A stretch of 64,000 bases of DNA from Nectonema munidae (taxonomy: Eukaryota > Nematomorpha > Nectonematoida > Nectonematidae). The notes under the pieces are model-generated. The model saw only the letters and a program-made list of their open reading frames with translations, was not told the origin of the DNA and did not search any database. A program made the translations under genes and the position numbers. The stretch covers positions 1 to 64,000 of the forward strand of contig JAUIRK010000903.1 in assembly GCA_030549495.1 (NCBI GenBank). Direction: 5' to 3'. Of this stretch, positions 47,901 through 60,383 are shown in pieces (position 1 is the first letter of the stretch; every line of letters begins with the position of its first letter).

Positions 47901-50900
47901 CATAGAAATAAACACTTTTTTTTCTTATTAATTTTTTAAGCATTTTTGTAAGTTCCGAAAACGCAATGGTAAACTAAAATGATAAATTTTTTAGGTTGGC
48001 TTTCGCAACGTTAGACATTAAACAGTAATAAAAATATTTTTAATTTTGCCCCCTTCACCAAATTTTAAAGATGTGCAAAGATATTTTCCATGAGTTTGTT
48101 TTGTTTTTATTAATTTGTTTGAGTATTTCTTAAAAGATTTTTGATTAGAATCAATTTAATCAGCTTGAATTGAGAAATAAATGATTAATAGGACTTTTCA
48201 AGATCGAAAATTTGTATAGAAATCTAGGATCATATACAAATGAACAGATTGTTTTGATATGATTTACTACTAACTTTAATAATTTGTTTTCTAAATAGCC
48301 CCGTGTAGGACTCTGCTAGCCACCCATTGTTCCCAAAATGTATAAATTGTAAAAAAAATCATATACGTCTTTGAAAATTTTCCTCTTCATTTCATCAATT
48401 TTTTCTTGCAACTTAATGTTTTGTGATTTCACTTCTGCTAACTTTTCTTTTTCTTTGTTGTTGTCTTTTTCCTTTCGCAATTCCGTCAGTTCTTCTTCAT
48501 AATTGACAATGATGTTTGAGTAGTTGGCTTCCATATTCTTGTATTGTTCTTTCAATTCATAAAGCTTTAAAAATAAATATATTTAAATTATCATAACATT
48601 TACGGGAATTCATTATGATTGAAGTTAAAATTATATGCATTTGAGCCAAGTCTACTAAGCAATTTTTGTTATAATATATCTTCACAATGGGTAAATGAAA
48701 AATTAGTTAAAAACCACACATTTATGCCAGAATTTAACCAAAGTTAAGGTTGCTGTTAACTTTGGAAAAGATAGGATAGCAACGTCTATCGCATTTGTTA
48801 TGCAAATCTCGATTTCGACATAGATTTTGAAATTGCAAACATCCCTGAATCATCAAATACTGTCAACGATTGTTCAACTTCGGAAATTTAAACGAAATCT
48901 ACAAAAAAATAAGAAGAATCTTTTAATGAAGAAAAGTCAATTAATGATGTGCCAAAATTTCAATTTTTTTTAAAACTTTTAAATCTTAAAATTATCATAC
49001 TCGATCTACACAAATCTCTCAAGCTAAAACAAAAAGGTTATCCTTTATTTTTATCTTTCACCCCAAAAAGGCCATTTAACGTTGGAATAGTTTTTTGGTA
49101 ACTGTCTACATATAAAATGTGGGGAAATTTTTTTTGGGGAAACATTTATTTAATGGATTAAAGTGTATCCTTTGGGCGAAACTAGGTCAAAAATTATTTG
49201 CTATTTACTTGCTGTATTTTATCAATAACCTTTATAATATATGTGTATTTTTACGAAAAAAGGCATGAATACTCTTTGTGACTGAAAGACTAAATACATA
49301 TTTCTAGTTAAATTGTGTTATTTGACATGTTTGGAATCGAAATTTCTTATAACCATGAAAAAGGGTTATAAAAGGAAAAAGATGTTACTTTATTTTCAAG
49401 ATTGAAGCTCAGTTTTCGAAAATGGTTTAATGCAGATTTGTCGTTCTCGCTATCTTTCAGTTTGAGTTTTTCCTCATCCATCGTCCTCTTGAGCGAGTAG
49501 TAATCTTTCTCTCTTTGTTCAAAGTCAGTCACAATCATTTCCTTCTCATGTTTAATCTTATTATTTTCCATCTTGATCCTCTTTATGCTGTCTTCAAGTT
49601 CGCAAATTTTGTCATCTCTACTCAAAATCTCTTCTTGGGCAAGCATCAAATCTTCCTTGAAGTTAGAGTGGGCGCGTTCTAAGTGACTTTGTTTCGATTT
49701 CAGCTCAACCAACTCATTCTTTGTATCATTTAAATCGACATCAGACAGCTTGCGCATTTTCAATATCTGAAAAATTACAAGCAATAATAAGAAAAAGAAT
49801 AAAACCGTTTTCAAAACATATGATATTGTAATATCCATTTACATTGTAATATTAAAGAAAATTATAAGATTATTGAGCAAACATCATACGAAATGTGGCA
49901 AAGAAGTAAATAGCGATATTTACTTTGCGCAGTTGAATATCTAAGTTGCAGTTAAATTCGAAGAAATATGGACACCCTGCTTAAATTAAACCAAAAAGTT
50001 CAAAATGACTCTTAGATTGCATGTCCTTTATGATGACACATATCTCTACGCTATCACTTGGCAGCATAATAATATTTTTTCTATCATTTGAGCACATACA
50101 GTAATCTTGCATCTATTGCGGTTGGTTCGTTTTGTAACGGCCCGCAAGGCGATAGGTGAAAATCCGCGAAGTAGGAACAGCATTTTTATACACTTAACAT
50201 TTGAGATATAGCAATGGTTTACTTTAAATATTTCCTACAATTATTTTAGTAGATCATTTCAGCCTCTTAAAGTAAACATTCAAACAGATGTTTCGTCAGG
50301 TGATGATGTAACTTCTTCCTGCTCAAGATTTTCTAAAGTAAGTAGCAATGGACTTGTTGTTTTTTGCTGTTGAGAAACATAGTAATAGGCAGTTGCTGAT
50401 ACTGTCTTTCCTTGGGGCAAAGAGCGTCTTCTAATCTTCCACGACATCTATTTCATTTTTGAAACGCAAAGCACCAATAAAGTAGGATCCTATTCCTACA
50501 CCATTCTCTGAATTTCTACTCCTATTATTATTAGCAAGGTTAGAGCATTCAAGTGTTAGGTCACTTTTGTCTTCTAGAGACTCAACATTCTCCATCTTCT
50601 TCTTCTTCATTTGCTTTTTCATCCTTTAACTGAAATCAATCAGGCTGTCAAAGCAGTCGTATGCACAAAGCCATTTCGCGTTAAATCTTTTGCTCTCTCT
50701 ATAGCTTTTCTCGGCAGCTTCTCGCCATAATTTATTCGAGATGGCTTTTTGAATATTTTAGGCAAACGTTGGAATGGGATAACTACGCCAGTACTCCTTC
50801 ATTTAAAAATTTTCATGACTTCCATTAGGTGTTGGATAGAGTTTGCACGTAAAATGTCTTTAAAAAGCGCAAATGACACTTTGATACATTAGTTGGATAA

Positions 50901-53900
50901 GTAATGTGTTAAGCGGAACAGATACTAGCGTTTTGGTTACTAAACGATTTTGGTCGTGCACCGAATAAACTGGTAGCAAATTTTATTTTTGAGGGCCATG
51001 GGTTTTGGTTATTATAAATAAGTTCTCGCTGTATCATAAGGCTCATAGAATTTCCCCAGATTATGAGTGCAACGCAATCTTTTTAGTCGCAAAGACGAGT
51101 TTCTTTGGCCTCTTCCTTCACATTGAAGGTGTCCCATCGCATTTTTATGTTGAACACTTTTATGTGAATAGCTTCCTTTCTCAATAATTACATTGAAAAT
51201 TTCATTGATATACTTTTCAGTATGTTTCTTTTTGAAATTTCTCGAACCAACACCATTCTTCTTTCTGCTGTCGCTTATTCGGAGGACTAAAGCAAATTCT
51301 ATCTTGCTATGCTCTTGTTTCGGGGATTTATCACCTTTTTCGCAGTCCTGTTGAATGTTACTTTTGTTGTCGATTTTATGTTTTTTTCTCCTTCTTTATG
51401 TTGCGAGCGCGGCATTCATTGATTCCGTTGAGGAGACCAACATCGGTATAGCTTCTTCAATCTTTCAACATGTCAAGAAGGTTTCTCTGCAATTAAATGT
51501 TGATGCAATATTTTATAAGAATGAATTATCTTATATATAATGCCAAACGTTTGGTAATTATTCAAATTTTGTGAAATTACCCTCCTTCGTTGACTTATCT
51601 AGGGATCTGAGAGAGGGTAACAACTTTTTTAATCATTACTGCACTACTTTAGAAGGTAGAAATCATAATCCGAATTTTAAAGTATTATAAAAAATCGCGA
51701 TTAATCGAGGTATACTGCCATATCAATTTTAGAAAAAATAGCGATGCAGTGAAGCCGCGAAAATCGAAGCAACACCGTTTTTGTTTGTTTTAATTTTAGA
51801 AAGACAGATTGTAAAAATTTTGCCTCAATTTGCCCGCTTTGCTCTTTGTAGTTTTGCACGCGCCCGAAACCCGAAATTGCCTGCATTCGCCCTGCAATTG
51901 ACGTTTAAAAACCTGTACTCATCCCACAGTTTTAGCTTCAAACGAGCACTCATTCCATATTTTCAATATTTAAATCATACATAGGATTTCAAATTGATCG
52001 CTATGATCAGTTTTCGGTTTGGGAACAATACGGCCTTTTTTGATTATTTAGTTTGTGAAATTGCCCATCTCATGAAATTTGCAAATGAAACCTTGCTCAA
52101 TTACTAACTATTAAGTTTGTATAAGTTAGTTTTTATAGGATACTTCGCAAAAGGTAAATGCTATAAAAAGTGAACGCAAAAATGTTAAAAAAAATTAAAC
52201 CTTTTCTCTTTCCTCATTCAGTGCATGGGTTTCCTTTTGCAGCATTTCCATTTTTCGCGTTAAAAGTTGATTTTGATCTTTGAAGGCGTTGAAATCATTT
52301 TCAGTTACTTCTAAACTCCATCTAGCTTCCTAAAATACGATCTTACGTATGATAAGATACAAGGTAAAATACTCACAACTAATTTATAACCAGGGCAAAC
52401 AATTTTAGAACTAAAAAATCCAGTTTTTTTAATTTATAATCAAAAATTTTTGCCTTTTTTGACCGATTGCACGAAATTTTTGACATAAAGAAATATTTAA
52501 AGTTTTTTCAATTAAAAAGACTCGTTTCTTAGATTATATTAGATTAATAAAAAAAATTTGAGGTTCTTTTGAAAGTTTTTTAATTTTTTGTTGAACAAAA
52601 AAACTTTCTTTTAAAATGTATACCGTAAAAAAAGAGAAGAAAAATTAGTTCAAACTAGTTTAAATTTGGTTCACAGTGATATTTTGTTTTTTAATCTTTA
52701 TTGATTTTTTTTTCAAAGGATGTTTTATTCGAAATCTTTATTTTTATATTTTCCTTACTTTATTTCAGCTTTTTATTCAACATTAAAAATTAAGAAAAAA
52801 AAAGTGTAAATTCAAGTTATTGATGAAATAATAATTGGAAACATTTCAATTTTGGGTTTTCTAAAAATAGTTTAACACAAAATAAATTTTTGACTTTTAA
52901 TTGACTTAAAAAATATTTTTATTGACTTTATTGACCTAAAATTTAAAAAAAAAAACATAAGAAAATATAGTTTAAACTAGTTAAAATTAGTTTACAGTGA
53001 GTTTTTATTCTTTTTTGAAAAAAATAACTTGTGGATTTTGACTTTTGTTCGCACTGTTTATAACACGCGTTTGGAATTTGGACTGTACCTACTGGGTTAT
53101 AAAGGATCTATACCAGGGGCGCACATCCTCAAAATTATTGGGGGGGGGGGCGAAATTTTTTGTTTCAATTTTCAAAATTAGTGGTCTGGAAATACCACGG
53201 AAGACCAAATATTCAAGCAATCCTTTAAAATAGAGTGTATTCAGCGCATACCTAAATTTATAAGACTACTTTATAATTTTTTACAAAATTGGTGAATTTA
53301 AATACTATACTTCCAGCGAAAATATTTTAATTAAATTTGCATATGGAATATAAACTAGTTTAAAAAAATCCAAAATTGTTGAGGGAGGGGGGGGGGAGCC
53401 AATAAGTTTTTCATTTGAAAATGAAGTAGTCTATCAGGCACACTACAGGAATTGATGAAATGATATTTGATTCATAGAGAAAACAACTGAAAACAAATAA
53501 CTGAAGGTTGGATAGTTTTATATGAGTGAATGTAGTCTGAAGGCAAAGAGTCTACTAGACACCCTGCGATGTTTATATGAAAAAATGTGATTGATTCATG
53601 GGCAAAGGTATAAAATGAAGTTATAATTGTGCAAACAAAAATAAAACAATAAATTAAGATTGCATTATTTCATTTTTCTCAACATCATTCAAAAATAGTT
53701 TAAAGCTAAATTGGTGCAAGCTACAAAAAGTGAAGGATGTGCGCCCCTAATCTATACTGTATTACAATAATAACTTCATCTTTATTGAGAGATTTCTAAT
53801 GCTATAAAGTAAGAAATTTTTACTAAAATTCAATTACTCGAACTTAATTTTCAGAGTTTTAAATTTTTAAAATCCTTCATATATAAAATTAAAAATCACT

Positions 53901-56900
53901 GTAATTTCGCAAAATTAAAGAATTTCACAGTATTTGAACATTTTAAAACTCGTCAATGTGAATTAAAAATAGAACGAAATTAATCTATACGTTATTTTTT
54001 ACTTAGAAAAGTATTAAAAAAATAATAAACGTAATCGTCTTATTTGAAAACTAAATAAAATCAAAAATCTACAGATGTTGCAGAAAGCTCAACTATAATT
54101 AATGCGCTGGAATTTTTTCGTAGAGAATTGCTAAACAAATTTGTCAAAATGTAAACAATTTATATTCACAATTTTCTTGGCAAGAATATAGAGTTTCTAC
54201 CAAATATAATAATTATATACTTTTTTTAGTTACTTAGGTAACTCTTATAAATGCGATGTGCTGCGAATTTTCTACAATTAACTAATTTAAGATAGAAAGA
54301 TCATTTTTTTATATAAATAAAATGTGTCTAAAAAGGAAATTATGTTGAAATTAAAAAAAGTTACATGTTATGACTTGTAATGAGACCAAGGTGAATCAAT
54401 TCAAATATTTTGTCATTTTATCGTGAAATTTTTAAATAAAAATAAATGGCTTTTTTCAAATTAATTTTAGTTTTTTTTTTTTAATTTTAATGCCAATTCT
54501 GGGTCTAATAATGACTATAGATATATGAAACATATTCAATGAATCGTATAAAATTATTCATACGCTTTACAAGTAAGTGAAGGGAGTCGCAACAAATTTT
54601 ACTTTCAACAAATCAAAAAATATGCGATCAGTTTATTGCTTACATTTTCTTATTTAAGGAAATCTCTCAAAACCGATTTTGTGTGAAGTTATAAAGGAAA
54701 AGATGGTGTAAAGAGTACCTGCAATTGTCTCTTGTAGTCTTTTTGACTTGACTGAAGATCACTGTACAGTTTTCTTTGCTGCTCTAAATAAATTTCCAAC
54801 TCATTCTTTTCTTTTTCGAGTTTTTGCCTCACACGATTCACTTCCCGTCTATTATAATCTCTATGAAAAAAGTAAACGCTAGTAAATCTTTCACAAAATA
54901 AAGATACAAGGAGATGGAGAACAGCTTTGAATCATCTACATTGGTATTGTGTAAAATGCGGCGATAAATAAAAGATCATGGACCTATCCTATCTTAGATG
55001 ACAGGATATGAATAAAAGCAACTCAAAATTCTCCCCGTTTAGCAGCGAAGCTGAACGATAACTATTGTGTATATCGAAATGATTGAGATGATAAATATAT
55101 TTATATGCCAATTTGATACGCTGAGCTATTATTATAACATGTGTAAACGCATCTTTAAATTTATGAAAAAGAATTGGTATTTGTATATATATATATATAT
55201 TGTATAAGAAAATTTAGTAAAGATAGTATTTGATTTGTATTTGAGACTCGGAAATAAGTATATTTGATCCAACCTTGAAGAAGACATATTTTGTCATTTT
55301 GCATTAAGACAGATTTCCCAACGCTACGCCAGCAAGTACACTATCTTTGTGCCCGTAAAACATAATGGAGAAATGTAAAAAAAGGTATACCTTATCTATT
55401 AAGGTGTTTTTATTTTAAACAACCCTGTTTGCCTAAGAAATAAAGCCGGAAATACTTCAAATAGTAGCTCTATTAAAAAAAATTAAAATATTTATCAATG
55501 ATAACACGATCTATTTTGTATCTTTTAAACCCTATGTTAAAATATAGAAAGTAAAAACCAATCAGAGATCCTGAAAAATGTTAGGGCTTAGAATTAATAA
55601 AATTTAATTTTCCATTCAAAAATGACATGTGTTAATGAAAAATAATAATTTCCTTTAACATCATTTAACTGTTTTAGCAATATTAAAATAATAATGTTTA
55701 AGTTTAAAAGTTTGTTAAATGTTTTCCATTAAAGGAATCACAACAGCAATCAAAATTTTACTGTTTTTTCTTATTTAAAATTAAATTTATTAATTTATGA
55801 AATAAATTTTTGTGCAATCTGATATCGTTCCAGATATCAAAATTCAAAAAGAAATCATTTATCGTTTGCAGCTATAATTGTCCTGTTTAGCTGATTTAAA
55901 AATCTGGAATACGTAGTGGAAATGATGATGAAAAGGGAAAAATTGTTGAAAGCTTTTTTAAATGATTAAAGATGTAAAGAAGAGAGGCATGTCAGAAGTG
56001 ATTGATACGTGGAATTAGTCTTTTCCTCACATAGAGTAAATTTTTACTCATCATATGCTGCGTTAGTTGGTAGTAATAATAATAATTAATGACAAAAACA
56101 CGATAAAAGGAAGGAATCTCTGGCGCCATAAATCAAGGCTAAACAAATAGAACAGAATGAACTAATATTTCGTGTTATGATGATAATGTTGATGAAAAAC
56201 TCATCATGTAGGATGTTATGTCATTATTTGGATGATGACTTTGTACATTTTTAATAGCCCATAAACCTGAATTTGAAAACATGATTTAACTGCTTTAGCA
56301 CCACTAAAATAATAATGTTTAAGCTCAAAAGTTTCTTAAATGTTTTCCATCCAATCACTATAGATAATAATATCAAATAAGAGGTAATGTTTCAAGTGAG
56401 TAAATATATAACAAGGAAAATGCCGAAAGGCGATAATGTTAAAAAAAATTTTGGGCTAGATAAGAAAGAAAGTGTATACGTTTTTATATTTCAACTTTCA
56501 AGGAAGTTGTGGGAAGAGGACTCGTTCCCCTTTTGCACGCCTAAGCAATGGGCATGTTACTACCTTTCAGATTTTATTTAAAATTATACAGAAAAACATG
56601 ATACTTGTATATCTAACAAAATAAAAAAGAAGATAACATTAGCAAATTTTAAAACGATATGCAAATGGTACGAGTTGGTACAATTTATCAACGGGGTGCT
56701 ATTACCATTTCCCAGTTTCACATCTTTAATTTTGTTTGTAAAAAATACGCTTGTATACTCCCTCATATTGATCCACATTACTTAGCAAATTCGACTTAGA
56801 TTACACCCATTAAAAAAACAGGGTTTCAGGGATCTACTAGTGTTTCTCATATCTTAACCCATTTAAGGCCAAGCAAAGCAGACGATATCTAAAAAAACGC

Positions 56901-59900
56901 AGACGATTTATATTCAAAGTCATTGAAAAAAGCAGACGAAGATGAAATTACTTATGTTCCAAAATAGGAACATTGGCCGTAAATGGGTTAAGAACGCCCT
57001 GCATATTTTGTATGCAAAAATATTTAAAATTTTGATAAGGATTGCGAAGTGGGGGAAAAATTTTCGAAACTTACTCAGACTCAAAATACTTACAAAAATA
57101 TGACACCAAATACTTGAAAAAGCCGAGTCTTACTTACGGCTTCGACTAAAGAAAAACTCTTGAACATGTTTACAAGAATAAATTTTTTTTCATTTGTTAA
57201 AAAAAATAATTTTAATACTCTAAAAAATTGAATCCAGGCGCTTACATTTTATTAGATACCGAATCCCACTTTGACTCCACAATCATTTATAATGAACTAT
57301 AGAGTTTACGAAAACCCTGATAAGTGAGCAACAAAATTTAATTAAAATTTATAAAATCTGAATCTAATAAAATCAATATATAAATCTAATTTGTCTATTT
57401 TATCTAATTTTATAAAATCTGAGTGTAATAAGACAATTAAAAATAAAAGCGTTAGACCTTAAGGTATATTGAAAAAAAAACTGGCTAACTTAACCGTGTA
57501 ATTAATTATTGACAAATCAACTAATTAGTGGAATATGGAACTTTATAACAGGTCAGCTGTTTTTGGGGATAGATGTCCTCAGGGGCAATTGTTGGGATAC
57601 AATAAAATTTCAGTCCGGATTGGATACATTACAGTGGATAAATATGAAAGATGTTTTACCTTATATCGGCAATTTCTTGTTCCTTCATCATGAGTTTTCG
57701 AGACATTTGTCTTTTGACCTCATCAACTTCCATTTGGCATTCCTTGATTTTGTAATCACTACAAGTAAATTTGGAACTTGGCAATTTGTCGTAAAATGAC
57801 AGTTGTGAGGCGGAAGAAACGTCATTTACGGTGTGTCTTCTTTCTGAAGAGGGGTAGTATTGGTTGTAAGAATAAGTTTGATTTGAAATACTACTGTCAA
57901 CTTCAAGGCAAGCTTCATCATTATCGTCAATGTGATTTTCAATGTCACCACTTTTACTTGTTTTATCCTCGTCTCCAATACTTTCATCCCACTTTTTTTC
58001 CAACTTTTTATCACATAAATTCTTCGATCCAACTTCATCACATTCATTAGAGATTTCTCTTTTTACTACTTCGTTCACCCCACCATTATTTCTTTTATCA
58101 ATGGAAGATACATTCTTTGCAAAGATGTTTCCGTTTTCTTTAATGCCATGATCATTAAAGCTTGTTTCGCTTTTTGGGATGTGTTCTTTTGTGTATTGTG
58201 CTTCAGGTGCTTTGATAGAAACATTTGTAGAAATTTTATTACTCTTGATAGAAAGAACTTTTTTTGGAATTGAAACTTCATTGGAAACGATTTCTGGTTG
58301 ATGAGTTCCATTGATAACACATGTGTCCACAACTGCCTTTGTAAAGCTCTTACTTGGTGCCGTAGATTCCGGTGAAACATTGCCATTTTGATTTATTAAC
58401 ACTTTGCCAACATTCTCAGCATTCTTACATGTGAGCGTCTCGACTGATGATTGCGTTGGAGGTGGAAAAATGAGGGAAGTGTTGTTACAATTATTGTTAT
58501 TATTGTTATCATTTTCATTTATTTCTGAAGCAACCTAGGGAAGAAAAGTTAATTTGATGTAAAAAAAATTAAAATGTGTATTCAAAGTTTGGTAAAGCTA
58601 AGCACGTATTGACCAGTAAATTTTTATTCGTAAGAAGCCATATATGGCAACCTTTGTTCAGATGTGGGCCAGATTATGTTTTCAAAGCCTGGAAAGGGCT
58701 AGGAGTTCTAATTATAGATTTACGAAATATGTACGCATACACACTTAATACTCTCATATATACTAAACATACATACTTATTATACTACTGATTTTTATAA
58801 ATCTATCAATCTGTCTATGGTTTGTTTATATAGAAATGTTAGGAAAACAAATATAGCAGAAGCAAAATTATTTATTAAAAACAATTTATTGAAACCCACA
58901 GTGTGTTAATTTTATAATGACAAATGAGAAAAATTGTAACAAAACCTCATTCTAATGCCAAATTTGGGCTTAGTATTTCTTTACCAGTTTCTCAATATTT
59001 GGCGAAATTCTAGAGGCGTCAACTCTTAGATTATTTTCGAGGTGATTGTCTGCTAGCCTTGATGTTGTTTTAGATTTTTCTATTTCATTTTCGTAAACAG
59101 CTGTTCACATTTATAAGTACTCCCAAATAGTGTCTTTTTTCTTCTTCAAAATCTATGATTTTGGGAAAAGCGTTTTTAATAAAAGGTCTCTGCGAATCAG
59201 ATGAAAGCCTTCGCGGGCCTAATCCATAAGATGCCGATGCATGTTAAGCTTTAGGATTGCGCTGAATGCGTGAAAAATTCGAATTTTTTAAAATAATTAT
59301 ACACAATTAGACTGTTTTATTTTATATAAGGCCATTGAAATTGTGTGGGAATGTTAGAGATTGATCATTTCTACATTTTTACTTGTTTTTTCTCAAAATA
59401 TTATTCACGATATTTTTTGAATTTTATTATTTTAGTTTTAATTTGATTCTATTATAGTTCATATATTATACCCGGAGTGGGAAAATACGGCTCTTAGAGC
59501 TGAACTTGGATTTTGGTAATGTCAGATCTTATTTGATATAATAACCTAAGAATAGTTGATAAAGCAGGAGTTCCCAACCTTTCTATCCCAAGCCTACACA
59601 AAAATAATTATTCAGGGCGCCCTTCAGGGATAAAATTTAATATTGAAATTGTAAGGCTGATAGTAAATATACTAGTATATTAGATAGTAAATACAGCGCT
59701 TTAAAAAAACATTTAATTTTGATGAGATGTTTGCGGTTGCTTTGTTGAAACAATGACATAAATGTTTGGTTGAATGGTAGATAGTTTTGAAAGAAGACCG
59801 ATTCTACATACATTCAATTTCTGTATTTAGATTTGATATAAAAAAGTTGAGAAAAAGCGTGTTCGCACAAATAAGGTGTAAAGAACGGCATCACGTTATT

Positions 59901-60383
59901 GGTTGCCCTGGATGCCAATGTAGCGTACTTATTTATCGTATGTAACCAGGAGTTCACTGAGTGAAGAAACACAACTGAAGTGATGTATCACATGATAGCT
60001 CCATATTTTCTTCGATCTCAGCTAGATTTAGTTAGTGCCGCATGTGGCCTTAAGAGCAAGCCTGAAAACCACCGAACCCTTGCTTTTATGAAATAAGCTT
60101 TCATTTTTTGGTTATAATTTTTTTAATTCTTTACAAACTTTACGCAATATTGATTTCGATATTTTCACGTCATTCATCATCCCTCCTATCTCACAATAAA
60201 TTCATCATCCCATATTATATTCCTATCTCTAAAAATGCAGTGCAAAATGCCTATATACACGGTAAACTTCATCATCTCCCTATACTTGCTATGAAATGAA
60301 ATTCATAATTCAAAGAACCGTGCCTGATCCTGGGAGTCATGAATGAGATTAAGCCCATTAAAAAAACTTACTTGAACAACCAT
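44914..60383 (-). CDS. Nine-exon gene for a 798-residue coiled-coil protein, family not recognised
   Basis: Coding exons in order (minus strand): 60372-60383, 57660-58534, 54719-54860, 52201-52329, 49389-49766, 48367-48564, 46634-46908, 45915-46078, 44914-45137. All introns are GT-AG and all phases agree, giving 2397 nt with one terminal stop. The start ATG has an in-frame TAA two codons upstream and lies just after a possible acceptor (ATTTATTTTTAG), so a further 5' non-coding exon is likely. Protein: residues 1-270 are Asn/Ser/acidic-rich (run of six Asn; SYNQYYPSSERRHTVNDV near 230-260); about 275-620 is a nearly unbroken charged heptad-type coiled coil (RVRQKLEKEKNELEIYL, ELEEKFRLSEKAKKKAEEK); about 640-700 is Tyr/Pro/Met-rich (APYPGMDYPQIAYFQQY); the tail is Ser/Thr-rich. 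No signal peptide, membrane segment or enzyme motif. Probably an intracellular scaffold or cytoskeletal protein (inference). The gene looks intact although its introns are loaded with transposons. Confidence 0.88.
50099..51717 (-). mobile_element. Decayed pogo/Tigger-type element in intron 4
   Basis: The left end CAGTAATCTTGCATCTATTG is preceded by TA (50097-50098), with CGCGAAGTAGGAAC-type sequence about 65 bp inside. The right end, read inward, starts CAGTATACCTCGATTAATCG. Such ends, rich in CGCG steps after CAGTA, are typical of pogo/Tigger. The TA on the right is not preserved, and a second stretch of pogo-like end sequence (GCCGCGAAAATCG, about 51750-51765) lies just outside, so the right boundary is uncertain. 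Confidence 0.65.
50431..51420 (-). pseudogene. pogo/Tigger transposase remnant
   Basis: Minus-strand fragments in several frames. Near 51330-51400 KRRKKHKIDNKS then DCEKGDKSPKQEHSKIEF resembles the N-terminal helix-turn-helix of Tigger proteins (K-IT---K--II---EKGEK). Near 50815-50910 SVPLNTLLIQLMYQSVICAF resembles the DDE-domain PPN-TS-IQPMDQGVI-AFK. The last open stretch (50431-50622, KKKKMENVESLEDKSD) would be the C-terminal end. Stops and frame changes are frequent, and this is the oldest-looking transposon in the window. Confidence 0.6.
53113..53749. mobile_element. hAT-type MITE (637 bp) in intron 3
   Basis: Inverted ends CAGGGGCGCACATCC and GGATGTGCGCCCCTA (14 of 15 match), flanked by a perfect 8-bp duplication ATCTATAC (53105-53112 and 53750-53757). 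The inside is non-coding with two G-runs (about 53139-53150 and 53382-53397), each next to an AAATT-rich stretch, suggesting an internal duplication. The ends differ from the 26029 MITE, so it belongs to another family. Confidence 0.95.
55183..55200. repeat. (TA)n microsatellite in intron 2
   Basis: About nine TA units in a row. Confidence 0.85.
55666..56352. repeat. Pair of ~70-bp direct repeats in intron 2
   Basis: The stretch at about 55666-55735 (AATAATAATGTTTAAGTTTA then AATGTTTTCCAT) recurs at about 56285-56352 with a few changes. The roughly 550 bp between them show no gene. Whether they bound an inserted element is unclear. Confidence 0.6.
56858..56987. mobile_element. piggyBac-type MITE (130 bp) in intron 2
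   Basis: Ends CCCATTTAAGGCCAA and TTGGCCGTAAATGGG are a 15-bp inverted repeat with one mismatch, flanked by intact TTAA on both sides (56854-56857 and 56988-56991). Inside, GCAGACGA-type motifs occur three times. CCC ends plus a TTAA duplication define piggyBac MITEs. The ends do not match copies A, B or C, so a fourth piggyBac subfamily must have been active. Confidence 0.93.
59567..60088. mobile_element. Possible decayed hAT element in intron 1
   Basis: The left edge CAGGAGTTCCCAACCTTTCT and the right edge read inward, CAAGGGTTCGGTGGTTTTCA, both resemble hAT ends of the CAGGGGTTC type, and GGGCGCCCTTCAGGG inside the left end fits too. No target duplication is seen and the two ends match each other only weakly. 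Confidence 0.35.

Noticed and set aside
50431-50622. 63-codon minus-strand frame as an extra exon of the coiled-coil gene
   Set aside because: It lies inside the pogo/Tigger relic, and the flanking exons (52201-52329 and 49389-49766) already join in phase without it.
59567-60088. A complete hAT element in intron 1
   Set aside because: The ends resemble hAT termini, but no 8-bp duplication is found and the two ends match weakly; kept only as a low-confidence feature.
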